Origin: Phytopythium helicoides
Lineage: Eukaryota; Oomycota; Peronosporomycetes; Pythiales; Pythiaceae
Direction: 5' to 3'
NCBI GenBank assembly: GCA_024867545.1
Contig: JANFNE010000032.1
Coordinates: 434,001 to 498,000, forward strand
DNA length: 64,000 bases
The position numbers and the translations under genes are program-made. Position 1 is the first letter of the stretch; each line of letters opens with the position of its first letter. The notes under the pieces were generated by a model. That model did no database searches and had not been told where the DNA came from. It worked only from the letters and a program-made list of their open reading frames with translations. Positions 31,301-39,208 of the stretch are shown one piece after another.

Positions 31301-34300
31301 TCTTCACACTTCATGGCACTGGTGTGAGGCGCTTTGTCGAGATTGGCCCAGCACCGACGCTCACGAACATGGCGCAGCGGTCACTGGAATCGAGCAACTT
31401 CCCGCAAAATACAGCTCGCGAGATTCTGTGGTATCAACGCGATCGCGAGGTTGTGCACTACGAAAGAGAAAACATGTATCCATCGGCATACGAGTACGCA
31501 CGAGCTCAATTTGCGAATGACAAAGCAGATAGCGCGAAGTTTGAGTTGCTGGGGGATCAATCGGCTGGGACGCAAATATTTGTTCATCACGCAAACGTCC
31601 CAATTGTGCAAATGCAACGAGCTGCTCCACAGACATTGACATCTGCACCAGTCGCCGACGCCTCGGTCACAGCCATGCACGTGCTTCGAGTGCTGCTCTC
31701 TGTGCGTCTCAATAAACCGCTTGACGACGTAAAGGAGGATTCAAACATCAAATTTCTGTCAGCCGGAAAGTCCGCTGTGCAAAACGAGATCGTGGGCGAT
31801 TTGGAGAAGGAGTTTGGCGACGGCATTCCTGAAGGCGCCGCCGAAGTACCCCTCAACGAACTCGCTGGCAAACTCTCGAGTTATCAATCGCTTGGAAAGG
31901 TCTCCAGTGCGTTGATCTCTAAGATCGTGTCGAGCAAGATGCCTGGTGGCTTCAACATGTCAGGTGTCAAGGGGTATCTAAGCGGTCCAAAAGCGCTTGG
32001 ACCTGGTCGAACCGAGAGCGTGCTCTTGCACTCGCTGACGATAGCTCCGAACACTCGCTTCAAGAGTGAAAGTGATGCGCGAAAGTGGCTTGACGAGTGT
32101 GTTGACAAGTATGCGTCGTTCGCGGGTGTGTCGCTAGATTCGATCACCACTACCGCACCTCAGCCGGCAACAGGATCGTTTACACCAGCAACCACTTTGC
32201 GCGCAAATGTCGAAGACGCCCCTGTGAATGCAAAGCACGCACTCCTGGTATTGCTAGCAGCCAAATTCGGCAAACCATTGCGCGAGGTAAACGAGACGAC
32301 GTCCATCAAGGAGCTTGCAGCAGGAAAATCGGCCGTGCAAAACGAGATCGTGGGAGATGTCGAGAAAGAATTCGGCTCCACTCCAGATGATGCAGCCGAG
32401 ATGAAGCTGACGGAACTTGCATCTAGGTGGCCACACTACAATGCTCCAGGGAAAGTCACGAGCTCGCTCATTGCCAAACTGTTCGCGAGCAAGATGCCAG
32501 GCGGGTTTGGACTATCAGCTGTCAAGGATCACTTGGCCACGGAGCGATGTTTGCCTGCAGCTCGGATCGACAGTGTGCTGCTTCATTCGCTGTCGCAGAA
32601 CCTCAAGCAGCGCTTTTCGAGCGACCTGCAGGCGAAGGAGTGGCTCAATGGAGTTGTGGATGACTATGCCAACTTCTGTGGCATCACTGTTCCGTATCGC
32701 TCGAAGCTGAGTACAGACGCAGTTATGACCGTAGGAGTCTCCAGCAACGCGAGTGCATCAGTTGGATCATCGCTACCGTTTGATTTGGAGAAGCGACTCA
32801 AGGCTATGATTGCCGACCAAGTGGACGCTTTGAACGAGTTTTTGGAGGAAGATCGACTCGCCTGGCACCACAAGATTGACACCGAAGTGGAGCTCCGCGA
32901 GGAGCTCGAGGGTTCTGTAGCTCAGTTCATTGCTGAGCATGGCGAAGTCTACGTGGACGGTGTCCGAAGTGTCTTTGATGCGAAGAAGGAGCGCGAGTAT
33001 GCCAGCTACTGGAACTGGGTAGTCCAGGATGCTATCGAGATATTCAAGACAGGTGATGCTGTCGAAATGAAGACGCTTGATGACTGGCTACGCAACCAGA
33101 AGGCATCTCCATCTCTCTGTCCATCCGCAGCGTTCAGGCATTTGTTGAATCGTGCAACACCTGAACTACTCCAGTGCGTAACACACTTCGCCCAAAGAGC
33201 CAGACTTGATGGCAGCATGGAGCGTTCGCATTGTATCGAGCTTTTTGCAGCCCAAGTGGAGACGTGGTTGAGCAAGTCGCCAATCAGCATGCCACAGTTC
33301 GAGCCAACAAAGCCCCAGCTAACCATACAAACGGACGGTAAGCTCGAGTACGCCGAGGTGCCACGTCAGGGAATCTTCAATGCTGTTGACTACGTTGATG
33401 AACTTGCGCGTGGGCTCGAGTACAACACCACCGCAAAAAAAGTGGAGGCTGGTTTCAGTAGTGATGAATTGACCTTCAGTCGAGACGGCAGTGCAACGGA
33501 AGATGAAGACGGGGACACTGATGACGCCAACAGCGACAAGGACGACTCAGTAGAGGATCTCGTCAAGAAGAACAAGGTGAAGAGGTCAGAGAATCGTGCT
33601 CCAAACACCTCCATACCCAACAAAACCTCACTGACTACCACTGAATCGTCATTGCGCTCTGACCTTGACACCTCTCTCAAGCAAACCGTGCTGCCGTTCG
33701 TGTATATCCGCAAACTCTCAGAAGTTGACCCAACACTTCGACTTTACGACGTCGAGTCGACAGTCGAATTACTCTCGTGTATGCGCGAGATGGCGTCTGA
33801 TGGGATCTCATTCGCTGGCAAAGTGGCACTGATTACAGGTTGCGGCAGAAACTCAATTGGTACTGAGGTCGTCAAAGCGCTACTGGAAGGCGGCGCAACT
33901 GTCTTCGTAACGACCTCGAGCTTCAGTCACGCGACGACGAGCTCATTCCACGAAATGTACGAACACCACGGTAGTCGAGGCAGTCGACTCTTTGTGGTGC
34001 CATTCAACCAAGCGTCCAAGGTCGACGTGGAGAAGCTCGTGGCTCATATCTACGAAACCCACAACTTGGACCTGGACTTTGTCGTTCCCTTTGCGAGCTT
34101 GTCAGAGGCTGGACGAACGATCACAAACATCGACTCGCGCTCCGAGCTCGCCCATCGCATCATGCTCACCAATATAATTCGCTTGCTGGGAGAGATCGTG
34201 ACAGCAAAGAAGGCACGGGGACTCTTGACAAGCCCAGCGCTCGTAATCCTCCCCATGTCATCCAACCACGGCAACTTCGGTGGCGATGGTCTCTACGGCG

Positions 34301-37300
34301 AATCCAAACTCGGAGTCGAGAGTCTCATGGCCAAGTGGAGTTCCGAGAACTGGGAGGAGCAGCTGTCGGTCGTAGGGGCGATCGTCGGCTGGACACGTAG
34401 CACGGGTCTCATGTCTGGAAACAACGATGTGTCCGAAGGAATGGAAAGGCTTGGCTTGCGCACGTTCAGCACTGCTGAAATGGGGTTCAATCTCACAGCA
34501 CTACTCCACCCGACGATCGTTGACCGTGCTGCAGATGAGCCTATCTGGGCAGATGTCTCGGGTGGCATGACGCTGATCAAAGAAGTGGGGAAAACCGTCG
34601 AAGCAATTCGCAACGAGATCACGAATGAGGCGAAAATCCGAGCATCCGTTTTTGCGGCGAACCAACGCGACAACCCAACAGTACATGCGACTTCTTCTGC
34701 CACGTCGCTAAAACCGCGGGCCAACATGTCATGCTTCTTTGGTGGATCATTCCCGGACCTCTCAGCTGCTCGCAAGCTCGTGGAGCAAACGACGAGTTCA
34801 GATGCTGAAAAACTCCCCCACGAACTGCTTCGAGGCATGCTCGACTTGCGTCAGGTGGTGGTGGTCACCGGGTTCGGCGAAGTTGGACCTTGGGGTAGCT
34901 CTCGTACTCGTTGGGAGATGGAGTCGTTCGGACAGTTCTCGCTTGAGGGGTGCATCGAACTTGCATGGCTCACTGGCCACATCCAGTTTGAGAATGGCAG
35001 GTGGGTCGATGCCAAGACCAAGGAAGCTGTCGCGGATCACGAGATCAAGGCCAAGTACGAACCCGCACTGCTCGAACGCTCTGGTATCCGGATCATCGAG
35101 CCCGAGCTCTTCGATGGCTACGATCCGCACCATAAGACGGTACTTCACCAAGTCGCAATCGACAAGAAGATGGCGCCGATCGAAGTTGCTGACCGAGAGG
35201 AAGCGATGGAAGTCCGTCGCGAACTTGGTGTTGACAATGTCGATGTCTTCCAGAATGCAGCAACTAGTACGTGGATGATCCGACTACGCAAGGGAGCAGT
35301 CATCAACATCCCGCGCGCATTGGCATTCGATCGCTTCGTCGCAGGTCAGATCCCAACGGGTTGGAGTGCGGAGCGTCTCGGGATCCCAAAAGATCTCGCG
35401 GACTCGGTGGATCCCATCACGCTGTATGCTCTGGCGTCGACTATGGAGGCGTTCGTTGCTGCCGGGGTGACTGATCCGTACGAGTTCTACCAGTATGTTC
35501 ATGTGTCCCAGGTGGGAAATACTTCTGGTGGAGGAGTAGGAGGTACTCGAGGGTTTCAACGAATTTTTCGGGATCGATCTCAAGGAAAAGCAGTCGCGAG
35601 CGATACGCTTCAAGAGTGCTTCATCAATGTGGCTCCCGCATGGGTCAACATGCTCTTGCTCAGCTCGTCGGGTCCAATCAAGACCCCAGTTGGCACATGT
35701 GCAACCGCCGCCGAGTCCGTCGAGATTGGTGTCGAGACCATCAAGAGCGGTAAGGCTCGTATCGTCATCACTGGCGGCTACGATGACTTCAGTGAGGAAG
35801 TCGCATACGAGTTTGCCCAAATGAAGGCAACGAGCGACTCGGTCCAAGAAGTCGCCATGGGACGAGATCCAAAGGAGATGTGTCGACCCTGCACCACCAC
35901 GCGCGGCGGCTTCATGGAGTCGCACGGTGCCGGCATGCAATTGCTCATGGACGCACAACTCGCACTCGACATGGGTGTCCCCATATACGGCGTCATCGCA
36001 CTGACCAACACGGCAACGGACAAGAATGGTCGGTCGGTGCCGGCTCCTGGTCAGGGAATCCTCACTACCGCTCGCGAGTCGCACAGCTCCGACATGGACC
36101 CGCCCCCGATGCTTGACATCTCCTTCCGTCGCCGTCAGTTTGACGCGGAGGTTGCGTGGATCGAGGCGTGGTTTGAGCGCGAGAGAGCGCTGCTGCCACT
36201 GACTAAGTCCTCCCAGCAATATGTCAAGGCGCTCGCCCACATGGAGAAGATCAAGGCTCGCAAACTCAAGTCGGCGCAAGCCATGTGGAGCACCGATTTC
36301 TTCACGGACCGCGACGACGTCGCTCCCATCCGAGGCGCGCTCAGCGTGTGGAATCTCACGGTCGACGATGTGGGCGTCGCGAGCTTCCACGGCACCGGCA
36401 CCAAGGCCAACGACAAGAACGAGAGCGAGGTGACGCACCAGCAGATGCAGCACCTCGGCCGCTCCAAGGGGAACCCACTGGCCGTCGTCTGCCAGAAGCA
36501 CTTGACGGGTCATCCCAAGGGTCCAGCCGCTGCATGGATGCTCAACGGTTTGCTGCAGGTGCTCAACAGCGGTGTCATCCCCGGCAACCGCAATCTGGAC
36601 AACGTCGACCCAGCGCTGCGCCAGTTCGACCACCTCGTGTACCCGAGCCGCAGCTTCCAGACGGCTGGCGTGCGCGCTGCGCTGCTCAAGAGCTTCGGCT
36701 TCGGACAGGCCGGCGGCGAGGTGCTGCTCGTGCACGCCGACTGCCTGCTGTCGACGCTGGCACCAGCGCAGCTCGCCGTCTACGCCGCTCGGCGAGAGAG
36801 GCGCCGCGCGCGCATGAACGCGCACCTACAAGGCGCGCTGCTGGGCCGCCACGCGCTCATCCCGGTCAAGGACTCGGCGCCGTACTCGTCCGCGCAGCAG
36901 AGCCGCGTGTACCTGGACCCCACGGCCCGCGCCTCCTTTGACGCGCGAGTCGGCTCGTGGCGCTTCACGGACGACGAGAGCGATGAAAGCGCGCCTCGCG
37001 AGCTACAGCAGGAGCCTCCCTCCTGCCAGGAGACCTGCACGTCTGCCACCTCGTCGCTTGACGCGCTTCTGGAGCCCGCAGCCGACGCCGCCGCCGAGGC
37101 TTCGCGGGTGCTAGCAGCGTTGCAGAACGCGTCGCCGTCGCTGGGCCTTGGCGTGGGCGTCGACGTGGAGCCGGTGGCGACCTTCGCGCTCCTCGAGGGC
37201 CGCGAGCGCTTCCTCCAGCGCAACTTCTCGCCCGCCGAGCTGGCGCTGAGCCGCGCATCGCCGCTGCCCGCCGCGAGCCTCGCAGGTCGCTGGGCCGCCA

Positions 37301-37587
37301 AGGAAGCCGCGCTCAAGGCGCTCTCAGCCGCGGCGCCAGCGCTCGAGCGGCCCTGGGCGGGCGCCGCCGCGCCGCTGCGAGACGTCGAGGTGCTGCCGGC
37401 GCCGTCGGGCGCGCCAGTCGCTCGGCTGTCGGGACGCGCGCTCTCCGTCGCGCAGGCCGCGGGCGTTTCCAGTCTGCGCCTGTCGATCAGCCACGCGGGC
37501 GCGCTCGCCGTCGCGCAGGCCGTCGCCACCGCCGCGCCGACGACGGCGCCTCATGGGAGACCCGGCAACTGCATGACTTCCGGGTAG
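25351..37587 (+). CDS. FAS: Single-chain fungal-type type I fatty acid synthase (fused beta-alpha) with two ACP units
   Basis: Makes long-chain acyl-CoA from acetyl- and malonyl-CoA. An intronless frame of 4078 codons, about the summed length of yeast FAS1 and FAS2, carries all domains in fungal order. Acetyltransferase (GHSQG, ~152). FMN enoyl reductase (RPPVLVSGMTPTT ~467; TGGRAGGHHSFEDFHEP). Dehydratase hot-dog (ASHDLNPIHRS, ~1463). Malonyl/palmitoyl transferase (GHSLGEYAGL, ~1711). ACP unit 1 (AGKSAVQNEI, ~2137) and ACP unit 2 (~2324). Ketoreductase (KVALITGCGRNSIGTEVV, ~2823). Ketosynthase (Cys ~3450 in TPVGTCATAAES; His in FHGTGTKAND and HLTGHPKGP). C-terminal phosphopantetheinyl transferase (GVGVDVEPV ~3931; GRWAAKEAALKAL). 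The open frame begins a few codons upstream, but ATG at 25351 is first. Base composition becomes much GC-richer after about 36250. All key catalytic residues I could check are present. Confidence 0.95.
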   Translation: MALQIRQVAEPSIHQTMGNPSAMTTFLATLHGDSYSFIAQFGGQGLEYWDELKFLYHKNNSTAARKLIALAADALFDESTSDECKRSSAFEQELNLSEWLDADCSKLFSIDWERATISYPLIALTQMANYVAFLEMSGADHASFVQRTTAAIGHSQGVVSSVVFAATRSTDEFIQLGVHMLRYMFWHGLRAQETFLELTASSSQNPCYDGDATPVLSVRGLSKTQVEGVIESINCSNSVQISLVNARDMFCITGLPSTLAQLKKKLKNLIAPAGIDQTRIRYSERRPVGSVSFVRLSCPFHCGMLSDAKKHILADVERIHFALYGQQLQVPVYATTSEATNLQTLGETSIIEAIVDMQLTQVADWTATWARLAQNHPTATHMLDFGPAMGVTKLSAAPAEALGIEVVHGGPIHDASNEATKVTTVIGPKKFLRDSGSHPKKTQSWGARFGPRIDTNGKLVNKFTRMLKRPPVLVSGMTPTTSLNGTDLVAAIQNAGFYGELAAGGLSRLNLFEDTVLKLASKIQPGVGIAINMLYLNVKQWSFQFPKVLSMRRDGVPIESITIGAGIPTLERAIEMIGELQSVGINLIAFKPGSIDGIYATLEIAKAAPTMNVMIQWTGGRAGGHHSFEDFHEPLEQTYAAIRRTENVILVVGSGFGNWEDSHAYLTGEWSLARGHVTKMPVDAILLGSRVMAAKEAATAPEVKQLLVDTPGIGRDEDWEQTYNGVVGGISTVSSEFGEPIHGVANRCGLLWKEFDDKYFSLPRDQIELALRRDKDSIIARLNADSHRPYFGRKMDMISGEYLAADLEEMTYAEVLQRMVELMFVNAKNRPRRWLHDSFQDRVAKFLIRAQERFYRDKPGYVFEQVRLITEPEAVLAEFAETYPQISTTLISVEDRDFFVSLCRLGGKPVNFIPVIDAEFKAWFKRDSLWYSEDLDAVFNRDPQRVSILQGPVAVRYITTVDEPVGEILSNIANGFIKVVSERDGSTVATTEQYPTSTSIAGVNVTMNEAGGVQIVVPNEKPLPEADEWVDGLGGLATTDWLATMINSKFVVENGKWVSNPVRALLRPQKHQTVVVDVNGLRVLDSSLALTKSVVDIHRDDATNCIQVTVCEVRPATTKLRASEIPLTLSFYYHPERTVPIATESSDALADKVKDFYARFWIAMEGDEDSSCTTACDASVQSTFSDEFVVSAKDVAAYNASVGLDISIAGAPVDFSTIIAWRPLIRSVFAKEVRGNLLNLVHLKHAYKLVVPDNGATNKRNKRFFFPGDELTITSTVSTLRIIESGKVVSAVAVISRKTANNELEPLIELRSEFLIRGVFTDFESTFASERSTHRFTISSRSDLEVLDNKSWLKFTEDINIGDELEFQVTTTKRFASPTLLQSIEVSGVLILKASKSEIQRATVEFSSTTATESPVTTYLRHIGQDPSDTSSSGMFSSGGYNMLETPLIISVPESALEYAVASHDLNPIHRSSYAAVLAQLPDGKPIMHGLWTATRVHALVVETLGAGQDANIRDFDVSFDGMVYPGESLFLQLRHIGVQGGYKIVAIEVVNAEGERVVTAHARVNEPPTAFVFTGQGSVVVGMGMEHYMESLTAREIWDRGDAHLRESFGFSILEIVRKNPKSMTVHFRGKKGRVIRDNYMRLMCIDPTTGVAVPQFPEISKRTSSYVFSAPNGLLFATQFSQPALVLFARASFAEIQAAQLITKGSVFAGHSLGEYAGLLSFAEVLEIDDAVEMVFLRGLIMQKAVQRDSTGRSDFGMVAANPQRVGNDFTPQDLLTVVNAIQSLSGKLLQVVNFNVQDQQYVVAGENVNLEVLALVLSEVNKKGKKAILVLDNIIAPLLTQTTIRKQQWEKERKPFVLTRDVATTPLTGIDVPFHSKMLVRGVATFRLVLQEKLKADVLERQLPMMIGRYIPNLTAEPFSLDREYFERVYDLTGSAHIAAVLEPNQWEHQTRAELAHVLLVELLAHQFASPVQWIKTQKLIFTLHGTGVRRFVEIGPAPTLTNMAQRSLESSNFPQNTAREILWYQRDREVVHYERENMYPSAYEYARAQFANDKADSAKFELLGDQSAGTQIFVHHANVPIVQMQRAAPQTLTSAPVADASVTAMHVLRVLLSVRLNKPLDDVKEDSNIKFLSAGKSAVQNEIVGDLEKEFGDGIPEGAAEVPLNELAGKLSSYQSLGKVSSALISKIVSSKMPGGFNMSGVKGYLSGPKALGPGRTESVLLHSLTIAPNTRFKSESDARKWLDECVDKYASFAGVSLDSITTTAPQPATGSFTPATTLRANVEDAPVNAKHALLVLLAAKFGKPLREVNETTSIKELAAGKSAVQNEIVGDVEKEFGSTPDDAAEMKLTELASRWPHYNAPGKVTSSLIAKLFASKMPGGFGLSAVKDHLATERCLPAARIDSVLLHSLSQNLKQRFSSDLQAKEWLNGVVDDYANFCGITVPYRSKLSTDAVMTVGVSSNASASVGSSLPFDLEKRLKAMIADQVDALNEFLEEDRLAWHHKIDTEVELREELEGSVAQFIAEHGEVYVDGVRSVFDAKKEREYASYWNWVVQDAIEIFKTGDAVEMKTLDDWLRNQKASPSLCPSAAFRHLLNRATPELLQCVTHFAQRARLDGSMERSHCIELFAAQVETWLSKSPISMPQFEPTKPQLTIQTDGKLEYAEVPRQGIFNAVDYVDELARGLEYNTTAKKVEAGFSSDELTFSRDGSATEDEDGDTDDANSDKDDSVEDLVKKNKVKRSENRAPNTSIPNKTSLTTTESSLRSDLDTSLKQTVLPFVYIRKLSEVDPTLRLYDVESTVELLSCMREMASDGISFAGKVALITGCGRNSIGTEVVKALLEGGATVFVTTSSFSHATTSSFHEMYEHHGSRGSRLFVVPFNQASKVDVEKLVAHIYETHNLDLDFVVPFASLSEAGRTITNIDSRSELAHRIMLTNIIRLLGEIVTAKKARGLLTSPALVILPMSSNHGNFGGDGLYGESKLGVESLMAKWSSENWEEQLSVVGAIVGWTRSTGLMSGNNDVSEGMERLGLRTFSTAEMGFNLTALLHPTIVDRAADEPIWADVSGGMTLIKEVGKTVEAIRNEITNEAKIRASVFAANQRDNPTVHATSSATSLKPRANMSCFFGGSFPDLSAARKLVEQTTSSDAEKLPHELLRGMLDLRQVVVVTGFGEVGPWGSSRTRWEMESFGQFSLEGCIELAWLTGHIQFENGRWVDAKTKEAVADHEIKAKYEPALLERSGIRIIEPELFDGYDPHHKTVLHQVAIDKKMAPIEVADREEAMEVRRELGVDNVDVFQNAATSTWMIRLRKGAVINIPRALAFDRFVAGQIPTGWSAERLGIPKDLADSVDPITLYALASTMEAFVAAGVTDPYEFYQYVHVSQVGNTSGGGVGGTRGFQRIFRDRSQGKAVASDTLQECFINVAPAWVNMLLLSSSGPIKTPVGTCATAAESVEIGVETIKSGKARIVITGGYDDFSEEVAYEFAQMKATSDSVQEVAMGRDPKEMCRPCTTTRGGFMESHGAGMQLLMDAQLALDMGVPIYGVIALTNTATDKNGRSVPAPGQGILTTARESHSSDMDPPPMLDISFRRRQFDAEVAWIEAWFERERALLPLTKSSQQYVKALAHMEKIKARKLKSAQAMWSTDFFTDRDDVAPIRGALSVWNLTVDDVGVASFHGTGTKANDKNESEVTHQQMQHLGRSKGNPLAVVCQKHLTGHPKGPAAAWMLNGLLQVLNSGVIPGNRNLDNVDPALRQFDHLVYPSRSFQTAGVRAALLKSFGFGQAGGEVLLVHADCLLSTLAPAQLAVYAARRERRRARMNAHLQGALLGRHALIPVKDSAPYSSAQQSRVYLDPTARASFDARVGSWRFTDDESDESAPRELQQEPPSCQETCTSATSSLDALLEPAADAAAEASRVLAALQNASPSLGLGVGVDVEPVATFALLEGRERFLQRNFSPAELALSRASPLPAASLAGRWAAKEAALKALSAAAPALERPWAGAAAPLRDVEVLPAPSGAPVARLSGRALSVAQAAGVSSLRLSISHAGALAVAQAVATAAPTTAPHGRPGNCMTSG
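31660..32150 (+). other. ACP unit 1 of the FAS
   Basis: Fungal-type acyl carrier unit (about residues 2104-2267): the canonical core with the phosphopantetheine Ser in AGKSAVQNEIVGDLEKEF, plus the structural helices typical of fungal ACP (SSKMPGGFNMSGVKGYL, SVLLHSL, DARKWLDECVDKYASFAG). Confidence 0.85.
32215..32700 (+). other. ACP unit 2 of the FAS
   Basis: Second complete copy (about residues 2289-2450) with its own AGKSAVQNEIVGDVEKEF Ser site and structural helices (ASKMPGGFGLSAVKDHL, SVLLHSL, AKEWLNGVVDDYANFCG). A Ser/Thr/Pro/Ala linker of about 20 residues separates the units. Confidence 0.85.
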
Positions 37588-37796
37588 TCTTCAAACTACT
37601 ATCCCCACCCATTTTTCAGGACTAGAATGGACTACTAGGTAGTCATAAAGTGACTACTTGGTAGCCAAAGCGTACACGGTCTCAAAACACGGTGTGATGC
37701 GGAGCTGACTACCAGGTAGTTATTCGTCAAACAAAACACGGTGGGTTTTCCACACATTGACTACCTGGACATCATTTATATGACTATCAGGTAGTC
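37575..37796. repeat. Cluster of 15-bp palindromes (GACTAyyNGGTAGTC)
   Basis: Six variants of gactaccNggtagtc occur in 222 bp. Positions: 37575-37589 (spanning the FAS stop codon), 37630-37644, 37652-37666, 37707-37721, 37759-37773 and 37782-37796. Most are symmetrical inverted repeats, often extended to tgactacc..ggtagtca. They lie between the FAS stop and the SLC35B1-like gene. They could be operator-like binding sites, a foldback array or 3'-UTR hairpins. Confidence 0.85.
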
Positions 37797-37808
37797 AAAT
37801 GGTGTCCT

Positions 37809-37912
37809 AAAACAAGGTGTGCACAGTGGGACTTTTCGGCGCCTCTGATTGGTGCGCCACGGCATCGACCGGCTAATCAGAGGCGCCAAAAAGTCCCGCA
37901 CCGCACCGTGTT
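37809..37912. repeat. Foldback / inverted repeat with 23-bp arms
   Basis: The left arm gggacttttcggcgcctctg (37828-37850 in full) is the near-perfect reverse complement of 37875-37897, with one mismatch and a spacer of about 24 bp. The symmetry continues imperfectly outward to aaacaaggtg / caccgtgttt. Immediately after it, caaggtg...caccttg (about 37919-37940) forms a smaller hairpin. MITE-like or structural; no target duplication was identified. Confidence 0.8.
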
Positions 37913-37959
37913 TCGATACAAGGTGGAAAACGCACCTTGTTTTGTAAACTGCCATTTCG

Positions 37960-38003
37960 TCACTCTCTCGAGGGAGCGTGTCGCCACTCTCTCGAGGGAG
38001 CGT
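37960..38003. repeat. Two direct copies of cactctctcgagggagcgt
   Basis: Two identical 19-bp copies, 24 bp apart start to start, lie about 60 bp upstream of the ATG at 38064. Each is itself partly palindromic around ctctcgagggag. They sit in the probable promoter or leader of the SLC35B1-like gene. Confidence 0.85.
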
Positions 38004-38063
38004 CCGGCGCGCCCCTTGCCGCGTGGCCCCATTCGCCGATCCGCTTCCGAGCTGCTCGATCTG

Positions 38064-39050
38064 ATGGCCAAGCCGGTGCTGTACGCGAGCGGCGGCGCGC
38101 GCGACGCCAGCATCGTCAACCTGGGCGTGTGCATCGCGGGCATCTACACGTGCTACCTGTCGTATGGCATTTTCCAGGAGAAGATCTTCACGTACCGCTC
38201 GCCCGAGGGCGACAAGTTCACGGCCACGCTCTTCATGCTGTTTGTGCAGTGCGTGACCAACGCGCTCGTGGCGTACGGAGCCACGTTCGTGTGGCGGCCC
38301 GAGCGCGCGGTGCTGCCGCTGCAGCCCTTCGCCTTCACGTCGTTCGCGTACCTCGGCGCCATGCTCTGCAGCAACGAGGCGCTCAAGCACGTGAGCTTCC
38401 CCACGCAGGCGCTCGCCAAGTCGTGCAAGATGATCCCCGTCATGCTCATGGGCGTGCTCATCCGACGCAAAAAGTACTCGCTGCGGGACTACGTGTGCGT
38501 GCTCGTCATCACCGCGGGCATCGCCGTCTTCCAGCTTGGAAAGGCCAGCAGCAAGCACAGCGAGCGAGAGAACAGCACCTACGGACTGCTGCTGCTCTTC
38601 ACGTCGCTCACGCTCGACGGCATCTCGGGACCCAAGCAGGAGGAGATCTCGCACCTGCTGCGCCCATCGGTGCACCAGCAGATGCTCTACACGAACGTCT
38701 GGGCTGTCATCTACACGGGCATTGGCGCGCTCTTCACGGGCCAGGCCTTCGCCGGCTTCTGGTTCTGCGTCGAGAACCCCGCGATCCTCCAGTCCGTCTT
38801 CTACTTCTCCATCTGCAGCGCGCTCGGACAGAACTTCATCTACTTCACCATCCAGCAGTTCTCGGCGCTCACGTGCACCACCATCACGACCACGCGCAAG
38901 TTCTTCACCATCCTCTTCTCGGTCGTCTGGTACGGACACGAGCTCAGCAGCATGTCCTGGATCGGCGTCGCGCTCGTCTTCCTCGGCATCGGCTGGGAGC
39001 TCTCGAGCAAGTACCAAAAGTACCGCGGCCAGACTATGAAGATGCCCTAG
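38064..39050 (+). CDS. SLC35B1/HUT1-like nucleotide-sugar transporter (UAA family)
   Basis: 328 codons, intronless, with about eight to ten hydrophobic segments. Family-typical stretches are YLSYGIFQEKI, SNEALKHVSFPTQALAKSCK followed by MIPVMLMGVL, LTLDGISGPKQEEI and TTTRKFFTILFSVVWYGH. These match the UDP-galactose transporter homologue / SLC35B1 group, which acts in the ER membrane (UDP-sugar, UDP-GlcA or ATP/ADP exchange depending on the member). The frame is open upstream to about 37908 through the repeat region, but ATG at 38064 (MAKPVLYASGG) is the natural start. It is convergent with the kinesin-MAP65 gene, stops 158 bp apart. The C-terminus (KYQKYRGQTMKMP) lacks an obvious KKxx signal. 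Confidence 0.87.
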   Translation: MAKPVLYASGGARDASIVNLGVCIAGIYTCYLSYGIFQEKIFTYRSPEGDKFTATLFMLFVQCVTNALVAYGATFVWRPERAVLPLQPFAFTSFAYLGAMLCSNEALKHVSFPTQALAKSCKMIPVMLMGVLIRRKKYSLRDYVCVLVITAGIAVFQLGKASSKHSERENSTYGLLLLFTSLTLDGISGPKQEEISHLLRPSVHQQMLYTNVWAVIYTGIGALFTGQAFAGFWFCVENPAILQSVFYFSICSALGQNFIYFTIQQFSALTCTTITTTRKFFTILFSVVWYGHELSSMSWIGVALVFLGIGWELSSKYQKYRGQTMKMP

Positions 39051-39208
39051 CCAGTCTCTAGACCCACCCACTCAATACACACTACTAGCTCTTCAAACCA
39101 CCATCGATTGCTCTTGGCTGCTGCGTGTTGCTGACTGAGCTTCACTACGCGCTGGCCATTATCAAAATCCTACACAAAACGCTCTTCTTCCTGCCTGCCT
39201 AAAGCAGC

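Noticed and set aside
35284..36825. 513-codon minus-strand ORF
   Set aside because: Antisense shadow of the FAS ketosynthase region; Arg/His/Leu-rich composition and no family motifs.
25351..37587. Polyketide synthase
   Set aside because: Domain order, fungal ACP type, FMN enoyl reductase and C-terminal PPT match fungal fatty acid synthase rather than PKS modules.
37776..39071. 431-codon minus-strand ORF
   Set aside because: Shadow of the SLC35B1-like gene, which has clear membrane segments and family blocks on the plus strand.
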